Assembly: GCA_039908095.1 (NCBI GenBank)
Contig: JAMOBJ010000019.1
Coordinates: forward strand, 1 to 64,000
Direction: 5' to 3'
Length of the DNA: 64,000 nucleotides
Origin: Nitrospirae bacterium YQR-1
Lineage (GTDB): Bacteria; Nitrospirota; Thermodesulfovibrionia; Thermodesulfovibrionales; Magnetobacteriaceae
Numbering within the stretch: the first letter of the stretch is position 1; every line of letters begins with the position of its first letter. The notes beneath the pieces were generated by a model, which worked only from the letters and a program-made list of their open reading frames with translations, was not told where the DNA came from and ran no database searches. Shown piece by piece: positions 54,523-63,696 of this stretch. The position numbers and the translations under genes were made by a program.

Positions 54523-56958
54523 TTAAATAGTCTCCGTTTTGTAAACATCCAAATTTATCAAAAACTCCGCCCCGCCATTAACATTTCCAACTGTCAAACC
54601 GCCGCCCATATTTGTTTCTATTATTGTTTTTGACATGTAAAGCCCAATGCCGGTTCCTTCCTTTTCTTTGGTTGTGAAATAGGGTTCAAAGATTTTTGTT
54701 ATCACATCTTCAGGAACTCCTCCGCCATTGTCCTTCATTGAAATTACAATCTTAGAGTTGTCTTCACTGTTGCTTATATTTATTAATATGCTTCCCTGCA
54801 TTTCTGAATTAATCTTCTTTTTTGAGATGATTGCATCCCTTGAGTTATTTAAAATGTTAAGCACCACCTGTTTAAACTCGTTAGGGTAACCCCAGGTAAG
54901 CAGTGCTGTGTTTTGAACAGCTTTAACAGAAATATCTATATCACTTTTGCTAAAAATATGTATAAACATTGACAGCAGTTCTTCTATGGCGGTTTTTACA
55001 TCAAAAAAGACTTTTTTCTTGGAGGGAATAAAGAAATTTCTGAAATCATCTATAGTTTTTGCCATGAAGTCAATTTGCTGTTTTGTGGAACCCACCAAAT
55101 TATCAATGAATTCGTCATCAACTTCACCATAGGCATAAGCATCTTTTAGGTCCTGGATAGATAATCCCACGGAATTTAGCGGCTGCTTCCATTGATGGGC
55201 TATTAACCCAATCATCTCTCCCATAGATGCCATTTTGGATTGTTGGATTAACATTTGTTCATGGGCTCTTCTTTTTTCAGTTTCTATTTTTACCATTGCT
55301 TCAAGATGTGTATTTATATTTCTCAGTTCCTCCTCTATTCTTTTACGTTCAACGGCTAAGGCATAAATTGAAGCAAGACGCTTTATAATATTCAAATCCT
55401 CATCTGTATAATCTCTTTCTGAGTTGGCTAATGCTATGTTGCCAATCAGCTTATTCCCAAGTAATGCCGGTACTGACATATATCTTACTATTGGAATATG
55501 TCCCTCTGGAATACAGCCTTTGTATGCAGGATGTTTTTCCGGAGTATTTGTATAAAACCCTTGTTTTGTATTTAAAGAATGTCCCCATAAAGCATTATAG
55601 CCGTCCTTGCCCTTTGGAAAAGCCAGTCTTCGGTATCTTGTATCCACATTGCAAAGTCCTTTATCCATCATCTCTGTATGAGTATGCCCTACTTGCTCCT
55701 GCGTGTTTTTGTCTATCTCTGAAACGTGTCCATGCAGGCTTTTTGTCAACGACCTTGCCTGTTTGTTTATAATGACGGAAATATCAACTATATCTCTCTC
55801 AGGTGAAAGCAAAGCTTCAGACACTTCAGCAACTGCTGTCTGGAAATCAAGTTCTCTTTGCAGTATCATCTTAGCTTGCTTAATTTCAGAAATATCATGA
55901 AATATTTCAAACTTATAAATTGAACCATCTACATTTCGCATTGGAGCATCAAAGAGCGAATAAGTTTTGTTGTTTTTTGGCGAATACCATTGCCACGTAA
56001 CACTTTTGCCTGAAAATACCTCTTCATTTTTACACCATGGGCATGATTCGGTTCTGTCATGAAAATACTCGTAGCACTTACGCCCATGCACCTCACCAAA
56101 GCCTTTTATTAAGGCTTTATTTATGAAATCTATATCGTAATCCTTGGTTACTATGTATATACCATCTTCCATTATATCCAATATACCCTTAAGCTTGTCC
56201 CTCTCCGACTTGATTGTCTCTTCTATACGAGTTATATCGTATGCAGTGGCATATGTTAAGTGTTCCTCCGGTACAGGCGCGGATGTCCATGCCAGGAGCT
56301 TATATGTGCCGTCTTTACATAAATACCTGTTTTCGAAATATATAGTTGGCACTCCCTGGGAGAGTTTAGCGACCTCTTTCAGTGTTTTTTCAACGTCATC
56401 AGGATGTACAAATTCGATAAACGGTTTTGACTTAAGCTCCTCTTCGGTATAACCAAGCGTTTTCTCCCATGACGAACTAAGCGCTTTAAAATAACCGTTG
56501 ATATCAGCGATACATAACATGCATACTGAAAGATTAAAAAATCTGCTCAGGTCTTCCTGAGCTTTTTTACGTTGTGTTATGTCGGTGTGAACTGATACCC
56601 ACACTTTGCCGTAAGTTTGGTGGTTAAATGTGAAAACTGTTGCAAAACACCAAAAATGTTTGCCTGTTTTTGTTATGTTTTTCACTTCACCCTGCCAGAA
56701 ATTGTATTTATCTAATGATTCTATAATTTTCTTTTCTGTTTCTTCAGTGAGGAGGTCAGAAGGTGCATTAACTACGGAGAAGTGCTTACCAATTAGCTCG
56801 CCTGTGTTGTAACCGAACATTTGTTCAAATTTTGGATTGCAATACACTATGCTTCTGTCTGTAGCTTTGATAAGGTTGACGCCCTCGGACATATTGGTTA
56901 TCATTTCACTTTGAAGCTTCAACTCCTCTGTGAGTATTTTTGCATCTTGTTCTCCCAT
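54523..56958 (-). CDS. Multi-PAS/GAF sensor histidine kinase
   Basis: 811 residues, GGAGG upstream. Cytoplasmic, no transmembrane helix. Three PAS domains (about 15-130, 135-250, 255-365), the third holding a CPWC pair (DRTESCPWCKNEEVFSG). A GAF domain spans about 385-540. After a coiled coil come the H-box GLIAHQWKQPLNS, N-box NILNNSRDAI and G-boxes DNGGGVPEDV and GTGIGLYMSKT. Signals through a partner regulator not seen next to it. The Cys pair suggests redox or metal sensing. Confidence 0.92.
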   Translation of the reverse strand: MGEQDAKILTEELKLQSEMITNMSEGVNLIKATDRSIVYCNPKFEQMFGYNTGELIGKHFSVVNAPSDLLTEETEKKIIESLDKYNFWQGEVKNITKTGKHFWCFATVFTFNHQTYGKVWVSVHTDITQRKKAQEDLSRFFNLSVCMLCIADINGYFKALSSSWEKTLGYTEEELKSKPFIEFVHPDDVEKTLKEVAKLSQGVPTIYFENRYLCKDGTYKLLAWTSAPVPEEHLTYATAYDITRIEETIKSERDKLKGILDIMEDGIYIVTKDYDIDFINKALIKGFGEVHGRKCYEYFHDRTESCPWCKNEEVFSGKSVTWQWYSPKNNKTYSLFDAPMRNVDGSIYKFEIFHDISEIKQAKMILQRELDFQTAVAEVSEALLSPERDIVDISVIINKQARSLTKSLHGHVSEIDKNTQEQVGHTHTEMMDKGLCNVDTRYRRLAFPKGKDGYNALWGHSLNTKQGFYTNTPEKHPAYKGCIPEGHIPIVRYMSVPALLGNKLIGNIALANSERDYTDEDLNIIKRLASIYALAVERKRIEEELRNINTHLEAMVKIETEKRRAHEQMLIQQSKMASMGEMIGLIAHQWKQPLNSVGLSIQDLKDAYAYGEVDDEFIDNLVGSTKQQIDFMAKTIDDFRNFFIPSKKKVFFDVKTAIEELLSMFIHIFSKSDIDISVKAVQNTALLTWGYPNEFKQVVLNILNNSRDAIISKKKINSEMQGSILINISNSEDNSKIVISMKDNGGGVPEDVITKIFEPYFTTKEKEGTGIGLYMSKTIIETNMGGGLTVGNVNGGAEFLINLDVYKTETI

Positions 56959-57628
56959 AAAACCTCCGCTTGCTTAATCTCAACCTTCTATTATTTCCTA
57001 ATAGTATTTTCTGTTTACGTTAAACTGGATTTTTCTGAATCTTTTAAGGGTAACACCAAATGTAAACCCCTCACATAGTTGTTTTTCAACCCTGCCAAAG
57101 ACATCTCTCGACATAAGGATAAACAAAAAAGCGATTAAACACGCTATTTAAGCGTAATATAAATCACATTATAACTCAAGTGTATATTTGCTGTACAGGT
57201 TATTCCAATTCTAATTCATTTGTCTAACTTTGTTGGCTTTGTCACAAGCTCCGGGGCGTCTCCTCTAAAGGGGAATCCCCTGTAAGGGGAGGCGTCGCTT
57301 TCTCCCAGCCACCTGCGTTTACTTTAGAATTAGAATTGGAATAACACTCTGAGAGGATGTTTAAGGTTTTAATTTTCGTGGATTTTCTGTTTTTTGCTAT
57401 AAATAATCTTTATCTGTTCTGTTATAATTTTTGTATCCTCCATGTCATTTTTATACCGGCCTTATAAGGATTTTATAACAAACTTTATTTCGTTTAAAGT
57501 TCTTAATAAAGATATACCGGACGTTTTTATTTAAATTAAATGTTTAACAAACAAAAATAAAGACTTTACATCAGGTTTTTTGTTAAAATGTTTTTTTATT
57601 TTATAAATCCTTATTAAAGGGAGGATGT
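56959..57628. other. 670-bp intergenic region with one MITE-like repeat
   Basis: AT-rich with no convincing gene. It holds repeat copy G (57199-57345). The segment 57346-57628 is the leader of the DUF4124 gene, with GGGAGG before its ATG; no clean -35/-10 pair can be chosen. Confidence 0.6.
57199..57345. repeat. Dispersed repeat family 1, full copy G (second terminus type)
   Basis: 147 bp with perfect 19-base terminal inverted repeats GTTATTCCAATTCTAATTC / GAATTAGAATTGGAATAAC. Interior CTAACTTTGTTGGCTTTGTC and GTCGCTTTCTCCCAGCCACC match copies E and B. A GC-rich inner hairpin (CCTCTAAAGGGGAATCCCCT region) is present. Confidence 0.85.
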
Positions 57629-60600
57629 ATGTTTGGTAGAAACGCCGTTAAATTATTATCAGCGTTGTTGATCTTTTCAGGTTTTTTATTTTTTATAACG
57701 CCGGTATCTGAAGCTAAATTATATAGATGGACAGATTCTAAAGGCCATGTTCATTTTACGGATTATCCACCCCCCGAGGTAGAAACCCCTGAGCCTGTCA
57801 AGAGCCCCGAACCCACTGCCCAGCCACCTTCACCAAAAGCCGCCCCCGCCGCCTCTAAACCCACAGCAGAGGTCACACCAAAAAAAGATGTAAAAAAATC
57901 TAAACCTGATGCACAAAAGACGGATACCGTACAAAGTCCAGCCCCTGCTCCAACCCCTGCTGAAACTGTTGCCGCCTCAACGCCACCTTCTCCTGAGCCT
58001 GAGCAGCCCGCTGCAACTGAAGCTCCAAAAGCAGAGACTCAACAACCCGAGCCCCAGGCCCCTGTTGTTAAAAAGAAGAAAATTCCACTCATGACTGGAA
58101 AGGTTAAGGAAGCTCCAAAATCGAAAATAGAATCCTTTTTTTCAAGTTTAACTGGAGATAAGACGCAGAAAGCTCAACAACCAAAGAAGCCTGCCGCCAT
58201 TTTCTCCAAACCCCCGCTTTATCTTCTGATTGTTCCGGTTATAATATTTCTGGCCGCACTGTTTTTCGGTTATTCTCTTTTCAGGATTGCTAAGATGCTG
58301 GAAGTACCATCACCATGGATTGGACTCATTCCCACTGTTAATTATTATATGCTTGTAACAGTATCAAGTAAACCTATTTGGTGGATTGCCCTTTTGCTTT
58401 TCCCTTTAACTTTACCATATGCTTTTACAGCTTCATATATGTCCCTTGCTGAAAACCTTGGTCTTGAGCGAAAAGCAGGGCTTATTCATGCCTCATCATA
58501 TGTGCTTTTAATAATTCCCTTAGGCGGTATTGTCCTGTTGCCATCTTCTTCTCTTACTTTGATAATTATTTCTATTTTATTTCTCGCAGGCAATCTTGTT
58601 TTCTTTTTAACGCCGGAGTATCTGATATGGAAGTCTGCCCAAAGGCGTAAGCAGGATGAGATGGAGAGGGCTGTGTATGCTGACAGAACTCAGCCGTCTG
58701 AGAAAAAAGCATGGGATGACGTCTCAGATATGTCAACCGTGGATATGCCTGCCGCAGGCGCTGGTTTAGCAGCCTCATCAGCTGTTTTTGATAATGACTT
58801 ATCTTATCACGACGACACCATTGCTGTCTATAAAGATGATACATACGAGGATAAAGACGCAGAGTCACCCACTGTAACACCACATTCTGAAGAGGAAGAA
58901 ACCCTTACAATCAACAAGGATGAGCTTGGGTTTGAAGTCGTGGATGATGATTTATCACAGGCTGATGAGCAGTATGATTTGAGCGGGGGATTGGACACTA
59001 AAACCGATGATGAGGACTATGAGACCGTCTCGGGAATAAGTCTTAAGCAAGGGGAAAGTGCTGAAGATGAACACGATGAAACGGTAGGTATGATTCCATC
59101 TGATGAAGAATTCAGGCTTGATGACGACTTTAAACTCCATGATGAGGCAGGCCATGAGGATTTTGATATTTCACCTGAATTAGACATTGACCTTAGCGGC
59201 GAAACATCTATGGAGGCAGGAATTGAAGAAGAACATAAAACTTTGGATATAGGCGGTGAGATGGATTTATCATCTTCCCTGGAAATAGATTTAGGTGATA
59301 CCCCTGAGGGTAGTAAGGAGCCCTCCGGTGTGACTGCCTCACAGGACGAGCAATTTAATTTTGATAAAAATGAGGACTTTGAAATAAAAGATGAGGACTA
59401 TGATTATTCTGATGATTCCACTATTGTGTTGGACCAGGATATAGATGACTTTGGAATTGATATAGATGATAATGCACGGTCACAAATGTCTGAGCAGACG
59501 CGTGAGATTATAGCATCATTTGCCTCAAAGCCGGATACTAAATTTGCCGTGGATGATGAGCCCACTATGAAAATCCCCTCAGATGATATAGGTTTAACCT
59601 CAGAGGAGGGCGGGGCGGCTGATTTGGATAGTATCCCCGATCTGGAACTTTCTCTTGATGATGAACCGGTGCTTAAAGCCGCCTCAGATGATATAGGTTT
59701 AACCTCAGAGGAGGGCGGGGCGGCTGATTTGGATAGTATCCCCGATCTGGAACTTTCCCTTGATGATGAACCGGTGCTTAAAGCCGCCTCAGATGATATA
59801 GGTTTAGCCTCAGAGGAGGGCGGGACGGCTGATTTGGATAGTATCCCCGATCTGGAGCTTTCCCTTGATGATGAACCGGTGCTTAAGGCCTCCTCAGATG
59901 ATATTGGTTTAACCTCCGAGGAGGGTGGGGCGGCTGATTTGGATAGTATCCCTGATCTGGAACTTTCCCTTGATGATGAACCGGTGCTTAAAGCCGCCTC
60001 AGATGATATAGGTTTAACCTCCGAGGAGGGCGGGGCGGCTGATTTGGATAGTATCCCTGATCTGGAGCTTGCCCTTGATGATGAGCCGGTGCTTAAAGCC
60101 GCCTCAGATGATATAGGTTTAGCCTCAGAGGAGGGCGGGGCGGTTGATTTGGATAGTATCCCTGATCTGGAACTTTCCCTTGATGATGAACCGGTGCTGA
60201 GCGACTTAGCACAGGACGGAAATTTAACTATCGCTGATGCAGGAAATTTGAATTTGGATGACAAAGCAGGGTTGGAACTTGCTCTTGATGACGGCATTGA
60301 TATTGACCTATCAGAAATACAGCAGGATAAGACTCCTATGGGTGACAACCTTACTGCCGGCTTTGTGCCGGTCACTGATGAGGAGGAGACGGTTGTGCCT
60401 GTTAATTTTTCTTTATCGGATTATGACTTGTCATTGAACGAATCCACTGTGGAGATTATCAACCCGGATGATGAGTATATAGATGAGAGTTTTAACGGTA
60501 TTGAAATAAACCAGGAAGAGACACTGCCGGATCTTTCCGCCCAATTGGATATTGCAGGCAGTGATGATATATCCACTGACGAGAAGCCGGATTCTGCTGA

Positions 60601-60676
60601 GAAACCGGATAAAGAACATAATGGTGATGCCGGAGTCAGTGGTAAAAATCGCGGCGGGAAGAAACCACGTGGTTAA
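57629..60676 (+). CDS. DUF4124 membrane protein with acidic tandem-repeat tail
   Basis: 1015 residues, GGGAGG upstream. A signal peptide (about 1-28), a DUF4124 domain (KLYRWTDSKGHVHFTDYPPP), a Pro/Ala/Lys-rich linker (about 50-180) and a block of four or five transmembrane helices (about 190-330, with PSPWIGLIPTVNYYMLV). The final 680 residues are a very acidic, low-complexity domain. Within it are six near-identical 35-residue units (SDDIGLTSEEGG...DLDSIPDLELSLDDEPVLKA). If residues 1-28 are cleaved, the DUF4124 part is periplasmic and the acidic tail lies after the membrane block. No enzyme motif; probably a scaffold or adhesin-like envelope protein. Confidence 0.85.
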   Translation: MFGRNAVKLLSALLIFSGFLFFITPVSEAKLYRWTDSKGHVHFTDYPPPEVETPEPVKSPEPTAQPPSPKAAPAASKPTAEVTPKKDVKKSKPDAQKTDTVQSPAPAPTPAETVAASTPPSPEPEQPAATEAPKAETQQPEPQAPVVKKKKIPLMTGKVKEAPKSKIESFFSSLTGDKTQKAQQPKKPAAIFSKPPLYLLIVPVIIFLAALFFGYSLFRIAKMLEVPSPWIGLIPTVNYYMLVTVSSKPIWWIALLLFPLTLPYAFTASYMSLAENLGLERKAGLIHASSYVLLIIPLGGIVLLPSSSLTLIIISILFLAGNLVFFLTPEYLIWKSAQRRKQDEMERAVYADRTQPSEKKAWDDVSDMSTVDMPAAGAGLAASSAVFDNDLSYHDDTIAVYKDDTYEDKDAESPTVTPHSEEEETLTINKDELGFEVVDDDLSQADEQYDLSGGLDTKTDDEDYETVSGISLKQGESAEDEHDETVGMIPSDEEFRLDDDFKLHDEAGHEDFDISPELDIDLSGETSMEAGIEEEHKTLDIGGEMDLSSSLEIDLGDTPEGSKEPSGVTASQDEQFNFDKNEDFEIKDEDYDYSDDSTIVLDQDIDDFGIDIDDNARSQMSEQTREIIASFASKPDTKFAVDDEPTMKIPSDDIGLTSEEGGAADLDSIPDLELSLDDEPVLKAASDDIGLTSEEGGAADLDSIPDLELSLDDEPVLKAASDDIGLASEEGGTADLDSIPDLELSLDDEPVLKASSDDIGLTSEEGGAADLDSIPDLELSLDDEPVLKAASDDIGLTSEEGGAADLDSIPDLELALDDEPVLKAASDDIGLASEEGGAVDLDSIPDLELSLDDEPVLSDLAQDGNLTIADAGNLNLDDKAGLELALDDGIDIDLSEIQQDKTPMGDNLTAGFVPVTDEEETVVPVNFSLSDYDLSLNESTVEIINPDDEYIDESFNGIEINQEETLPDLSAQLDIAGSDDISTDEKPDSAEKPDKEHNGDAGVSGKNRGGKKPRG
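59579..60208 (+). repeat. Six 105-bp near-identical tandem repeats in the DUF4124 gene
   Basis: TCAGATGATATAGG recurs every 105 bases from 59579; the second copy starts at exactly 59684. Only a few substitutions distinguish units, mostly silent, which indicates recent expansion or homogenisation. Copy number is likely variable between strains. Confidence 0.95.
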
Positions 60677-60723
60677 GAGTGCTCAATTGCAGGAGACCGA
60701 AGGAGCATAAGAAGGAGAAACTT

Positions 60724-62169
60724 ATGGCATACAGAGATATCCGTGATTTTATAGGGCTGCTTAAAAAGAAGGGTCTCATAAGGTATATTAGTACAGAGGT
60801 TGACCCTGAGCTTGAAATAACGGAAATAAACGACCGGTTTGTAAAAAAAGGCGGGGAAGCTCTTTTTTTTGAAAACTGTAAGGGCGCTGAATTCCCATGT
60901 GTTGTTAATCTTTTCGGCACTTTTGAAAGGATGTGCCTTGCTCTTGAGGTTGATAAATTAGATGATATAGGTGCGGAGATTCTTGAGTTTTTGGAGCCCG
61001 AAATACCAACAAATTTGATATCCAAATTAATGGCCCTTCCAAAACTTAAACAGCTTGCCGATTTCTTGCCAAAGTACGTCAAAACAGGCCCATGTAAGGA
61101 TGTTATAAAAAAGGGGGATAATTTGTCCTTAAATATATTTCCAATTCTAAAGACCTGGCCTGATGACGGAGGCAGATTCATAACCCTTCCTATGGTCTTT
61201 ACAAAGGACCCTGAAAGCGGAGAGCGTAACTGCGGTATGTACCGTATGCACGTCTATGATGAGCGCACTACCGGTATGCACTGGCACATGCACAAAGACG
61301 GAGCAAGACACTACCGTAAGGCGGAGCAGTTGGGCAAACCCCTTGAGGCAGCCGTGGCAATAGGCGCTGACCCCGCCGTTATGTACTCATCCACAGCGCC
61401 GCTTCCCGAGGGTATTGATGAAATGCTGTTTGCCGGTTTTTTGAGAAAATCGGCGGTAGAGCTTGTTAAATGTGAAACTGTGGATTTGGAGGTTCCGGCT
61501 AATTCCGAAATAGTTCTTGAGGGATACGTTAATCCGTTTGAGAGAAGAGTTGAGGGGCCCTTTGGCGACCACACCGGATACTATTCACTAAAAGATGACT
61601 TCCCTGTTTTTCATATTACATGCATAACGCATCGTAAAGACGCTATATATCCGGCAACCATAGTGGGAAAACCCCCGATGGAAGACTGTTTTATAGCAAA
61701 GGCTACGGAGCGGATATTTCTGCCGCTTTTGAAAAAGCAATTGCCGGAGGTGGTCGATATGAATTTGCCACTGGAGGGGGTGTTTCACAACATTGCATTG
61801 ATTTCCATAGACAAGCGTTACCCGGGACATGCCAGAAAGGTGATGTATGCTCTGTGGGGAATGGGACAGATGAGTTTTACCAAGATGATAGTAATAGTGG
61901 ATAAGTGGGTGGATGTACAAAACGCATCAGAGGTTGTCTGGAGAATAGGTAATAATGTTGACCCCAGGCGTGATGTTGTTATTTTAGAGGGACCGCTGGA
62001 TGTGCTTGAACATGCCTCTGCAATTACCGCTTACGGCGGAAAATTGGGAATTGACGCCACAAAAAAACTCCCCTCGGAGGGCTTTACCAGACAATGGCCG
62101 CCTGATATTACCATGGATGAAAAAATCAGGGAATTGGTTAACAGAAAGTGGAAGGATTACGGGTTTTAA
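60724..62169 (+). CDS. UbiD family decarboxylase
   Basis: 481 residues from ATG 60724, GAAGGAGAAA upstream. Motifs FFENCKGAEFP, CGMYRMHVYDERTTGMHWHMH (prFMN/metal site), LEGYVNPFERRVEGPFGDHTGYYS and FHNIALISIDKRYPGHARKV are typical of UbiD. It uses prenylated FMN made by UbiX, and in menaquinone- or ubiquinone-making bacteria decarboxylates the quinone precursor. No ubiX in the window. Overlaps the convergent HD-GYP gene by four bases. Confidence 0.93.
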   Translation: MAYRDIRDFIGLLKKKGLIRYISTEVDPELEITEINDRFVKKGGEALFFENCKGAEFPCVVNLFGTFERMCLALEVDKLDDIGAEILEFLEPEIPTNLISKLMALPKLKQLADFLPKYVKTGPCKDVIKKGDNLSLNIFPILKTWPDDGGRFITLPMVFTKDPESGERNCGMYRMHVYDERTTGMHWHMHKDGARHYRKAEQLGKPLEAAVAIGADPAVMYSSTAPLPEGIDEMLFAGFLRKSAVELVKCETVDLEVPANSEIVLEGYVNPFERRVEGPFGDHTGYYSLKDDFPVFHITCITHRKDAIYPATIVGKPPMEDCFIAKATERIFLPLLKKQLPEVVDMNLPLEGVFHNIALISIDKRYPGHARKVMYALWGMGQMSFTKMIVIVDKWVDVQNASEVVWRIGNNVDPRRDVVILEGPLDVLEHASAITAYGGKLGIDATKKLPSEGFTRQWPPDITMDEKIRELVNRKWKDYGF

Positions 62170-63605
62170 TGTTCGTCTCTGAATTTTTCAGCTATAGCAA
62201 TGAAAACCCGTTCAACTGCTAAGAAGGCATCTGTAACATCCGGGTCAAAGTGGGTTGCACGCCCCTGAATGATTATTTCCCTGGCAGTCTCATGTGAATA
62301 GGCGTCCTTATAAACTCTTTTTGTGATAAGAGCGTCATAGACGTCTGCAAGTGCCATTAAGCGCCCTGAAACAGGGATATCTTCCCCGCTTAGCCCTTCA
62401 GGATAACCGGAGCCGTCCCATTTTTCATGGTGGCAATAGGCGATTTCTTTTGCTATATCCAAAAAGGAATTATAACCGATAGACATCTCCGCTTTAAGTA
62501 GTGCATCCCTGCCATAAACCGTGTGCATCTTCATCTCCTGAAATTCTTCATCAGTAAGCTTGCCGTTTTTTAGAAGTATTGCATCACGTATTCCAACTTT
62601 TCCTATGTCATGAAGAGGAGCTGATTTATATAAAAGTTCGATAGTCTCATCAGATAAGTAACCGGAAAATCCGGGATTGTCTCTTAAATACAAGGCAAGG
62701 GCTCTGACATATCTCTGAGTGCGTAGGATATGAGCGCCGGTGTCGCTGTCTCTGGTCTCGGCAAGGCTTGCCAGGGAAAGGATTGTAACATCACGGGTTT
62801 TCTGCAATTCGTTAGTTCTCTCCCGCAGGTTTTCAATCATCTTGTTGGAATAAGTGGCCATAAGTCCAAATTCATCATTAGTACTGACTGCCACTTTTTG
62901 GTTTAAATTGCCACTGGCCACCGCCATCAGCACCCTGTTTTCGTTTTCAAAGAACAACTTCAGGTTCTTTGTATGGGAAATTATCAGATTAATGTTTTCA
63001 ATAAGTATAATTACAACGACAAAGGCGGTTTCAATCAATACTTTTTTTGTAAAAATGGAATTAACTGTTTCCTCCGTCTGAGAAAATAGAGCAAAATTCC
63101 TGTGAATAATCAGAAAGACTACAATCATCATAAATAGTATATTTAAGGTGGCGATAATTATTATTTTTGTAGTAAGTTGTAAGAAATTGCCGGTGACGTC
63201 TATATCGTTTCCTGTTTGTCTGATCTCGGCGTTTATTATCCTCTCCCTTTCAAGTCCAAGATCAATGGCGGCATAAAATCCAAGAGTTAAACCACCTATG
63301 ACAACCTTCAGACCACTGGCCGGCGGAAAATCATAAACAAGTAAATTGTATAAGGCAATACCCACAGTTGACAGTAAAAAAAGGACGTAATCAAGAGCAA
63401 CCTGACGTTTTATCTGTGAAAGATACTGCTTTCCTAAAATACCTGTTTTTATTAAACGCTGTCGAACAATGAAAGCAGTACTAAAAGCTATAGTAAAAAG
63501 TAATATGCGTTTTCCAATAAACAACTCAGCAAGAAAAGGGCAGACACGGGCACTATAAATGCTGATTATAATAATTGACAGAGTGTAATGAACGGCGGCT
63601 CTCAT
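62166..63605 (-). CDS. Membrane HD-GYP domain protein (putative c-di-GMP phosphodiesterase)
   Basis: 479 residues. Five or six N-terminal transmembrane helices (about 1-210), a HAMP-like helical linker (MAVASGNLNQKVAV, NDEFGLMATYSNKMI) and a C-terminal HD-GYP domain: GAHILRTQRYV, APLHDIGKVGI and HHEKWDGSGYPEGLSGEDI. HD-GYP enzymes hydrolyse cyclic di-GMP, with the GYP motif intact here. The input domain probably senses a membrane or extracellular signal. Convergent with UbiD and followed by a TPR gene on the same strand. Confidence 0.93.
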   Translation of the reverse strand: MRAAVHYTLSIIIISIYSARVCPFLAELFIGKRILLFTIAFSTAFIVRQRLIKTGILGKQYLSQIKRQVALDYVLFLLSTVGIALYNLLVYDFPPASGLKVVIGGLTLGFYAAIDLGLERERIINAEIRQTGNDIDVTGNFLQLTTKIIIIATLNILFMMIVVFLIIHRNFALFSQTEETVNSIFTKKVLIETAFVVVIILIENINLIISHTKNLKLFFENENRVLMAVASGNLNQKVAVSTNDEFGLMATYSNKMIENLRERTNELQKTRDVTILSLASLAETRDSDTGAHILRTQRYVRALALYLRDNPGFSGYLSDETIELLYKSAPLHDIGKVGIRDAILLKNGKLTDEEFQEMKMHTVYGRDALLKAEMSIGYNSFLDIAKEIAYCHHEKWDGSGYPEGLSGEDIPVSGRLMALADVYDALITKRVYKDAYSHETAREIIIQGRATHFDPDVTDAFLAVERVFIAIAEKFRDEH

Positions 63606-63696
63606 TTTTGCTGTTGTATAAAAATCTCCTGACTTTAATATTATTTTGCTCCGTTAAACTTATCGGCTCACACCTGTAGTATATCATAAGCTGCCG

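Noticed and set aside
59404..60375. 323-residue minus-strand frame across the 105-bp repeats
   Set aside because: Ser-rich mirror of the acidic repeats; arises from repeat codon bias.
60636..61181. Minus-strand frame opposite the UbiD start
   Set aside because: Antisense shadow without homologous features.
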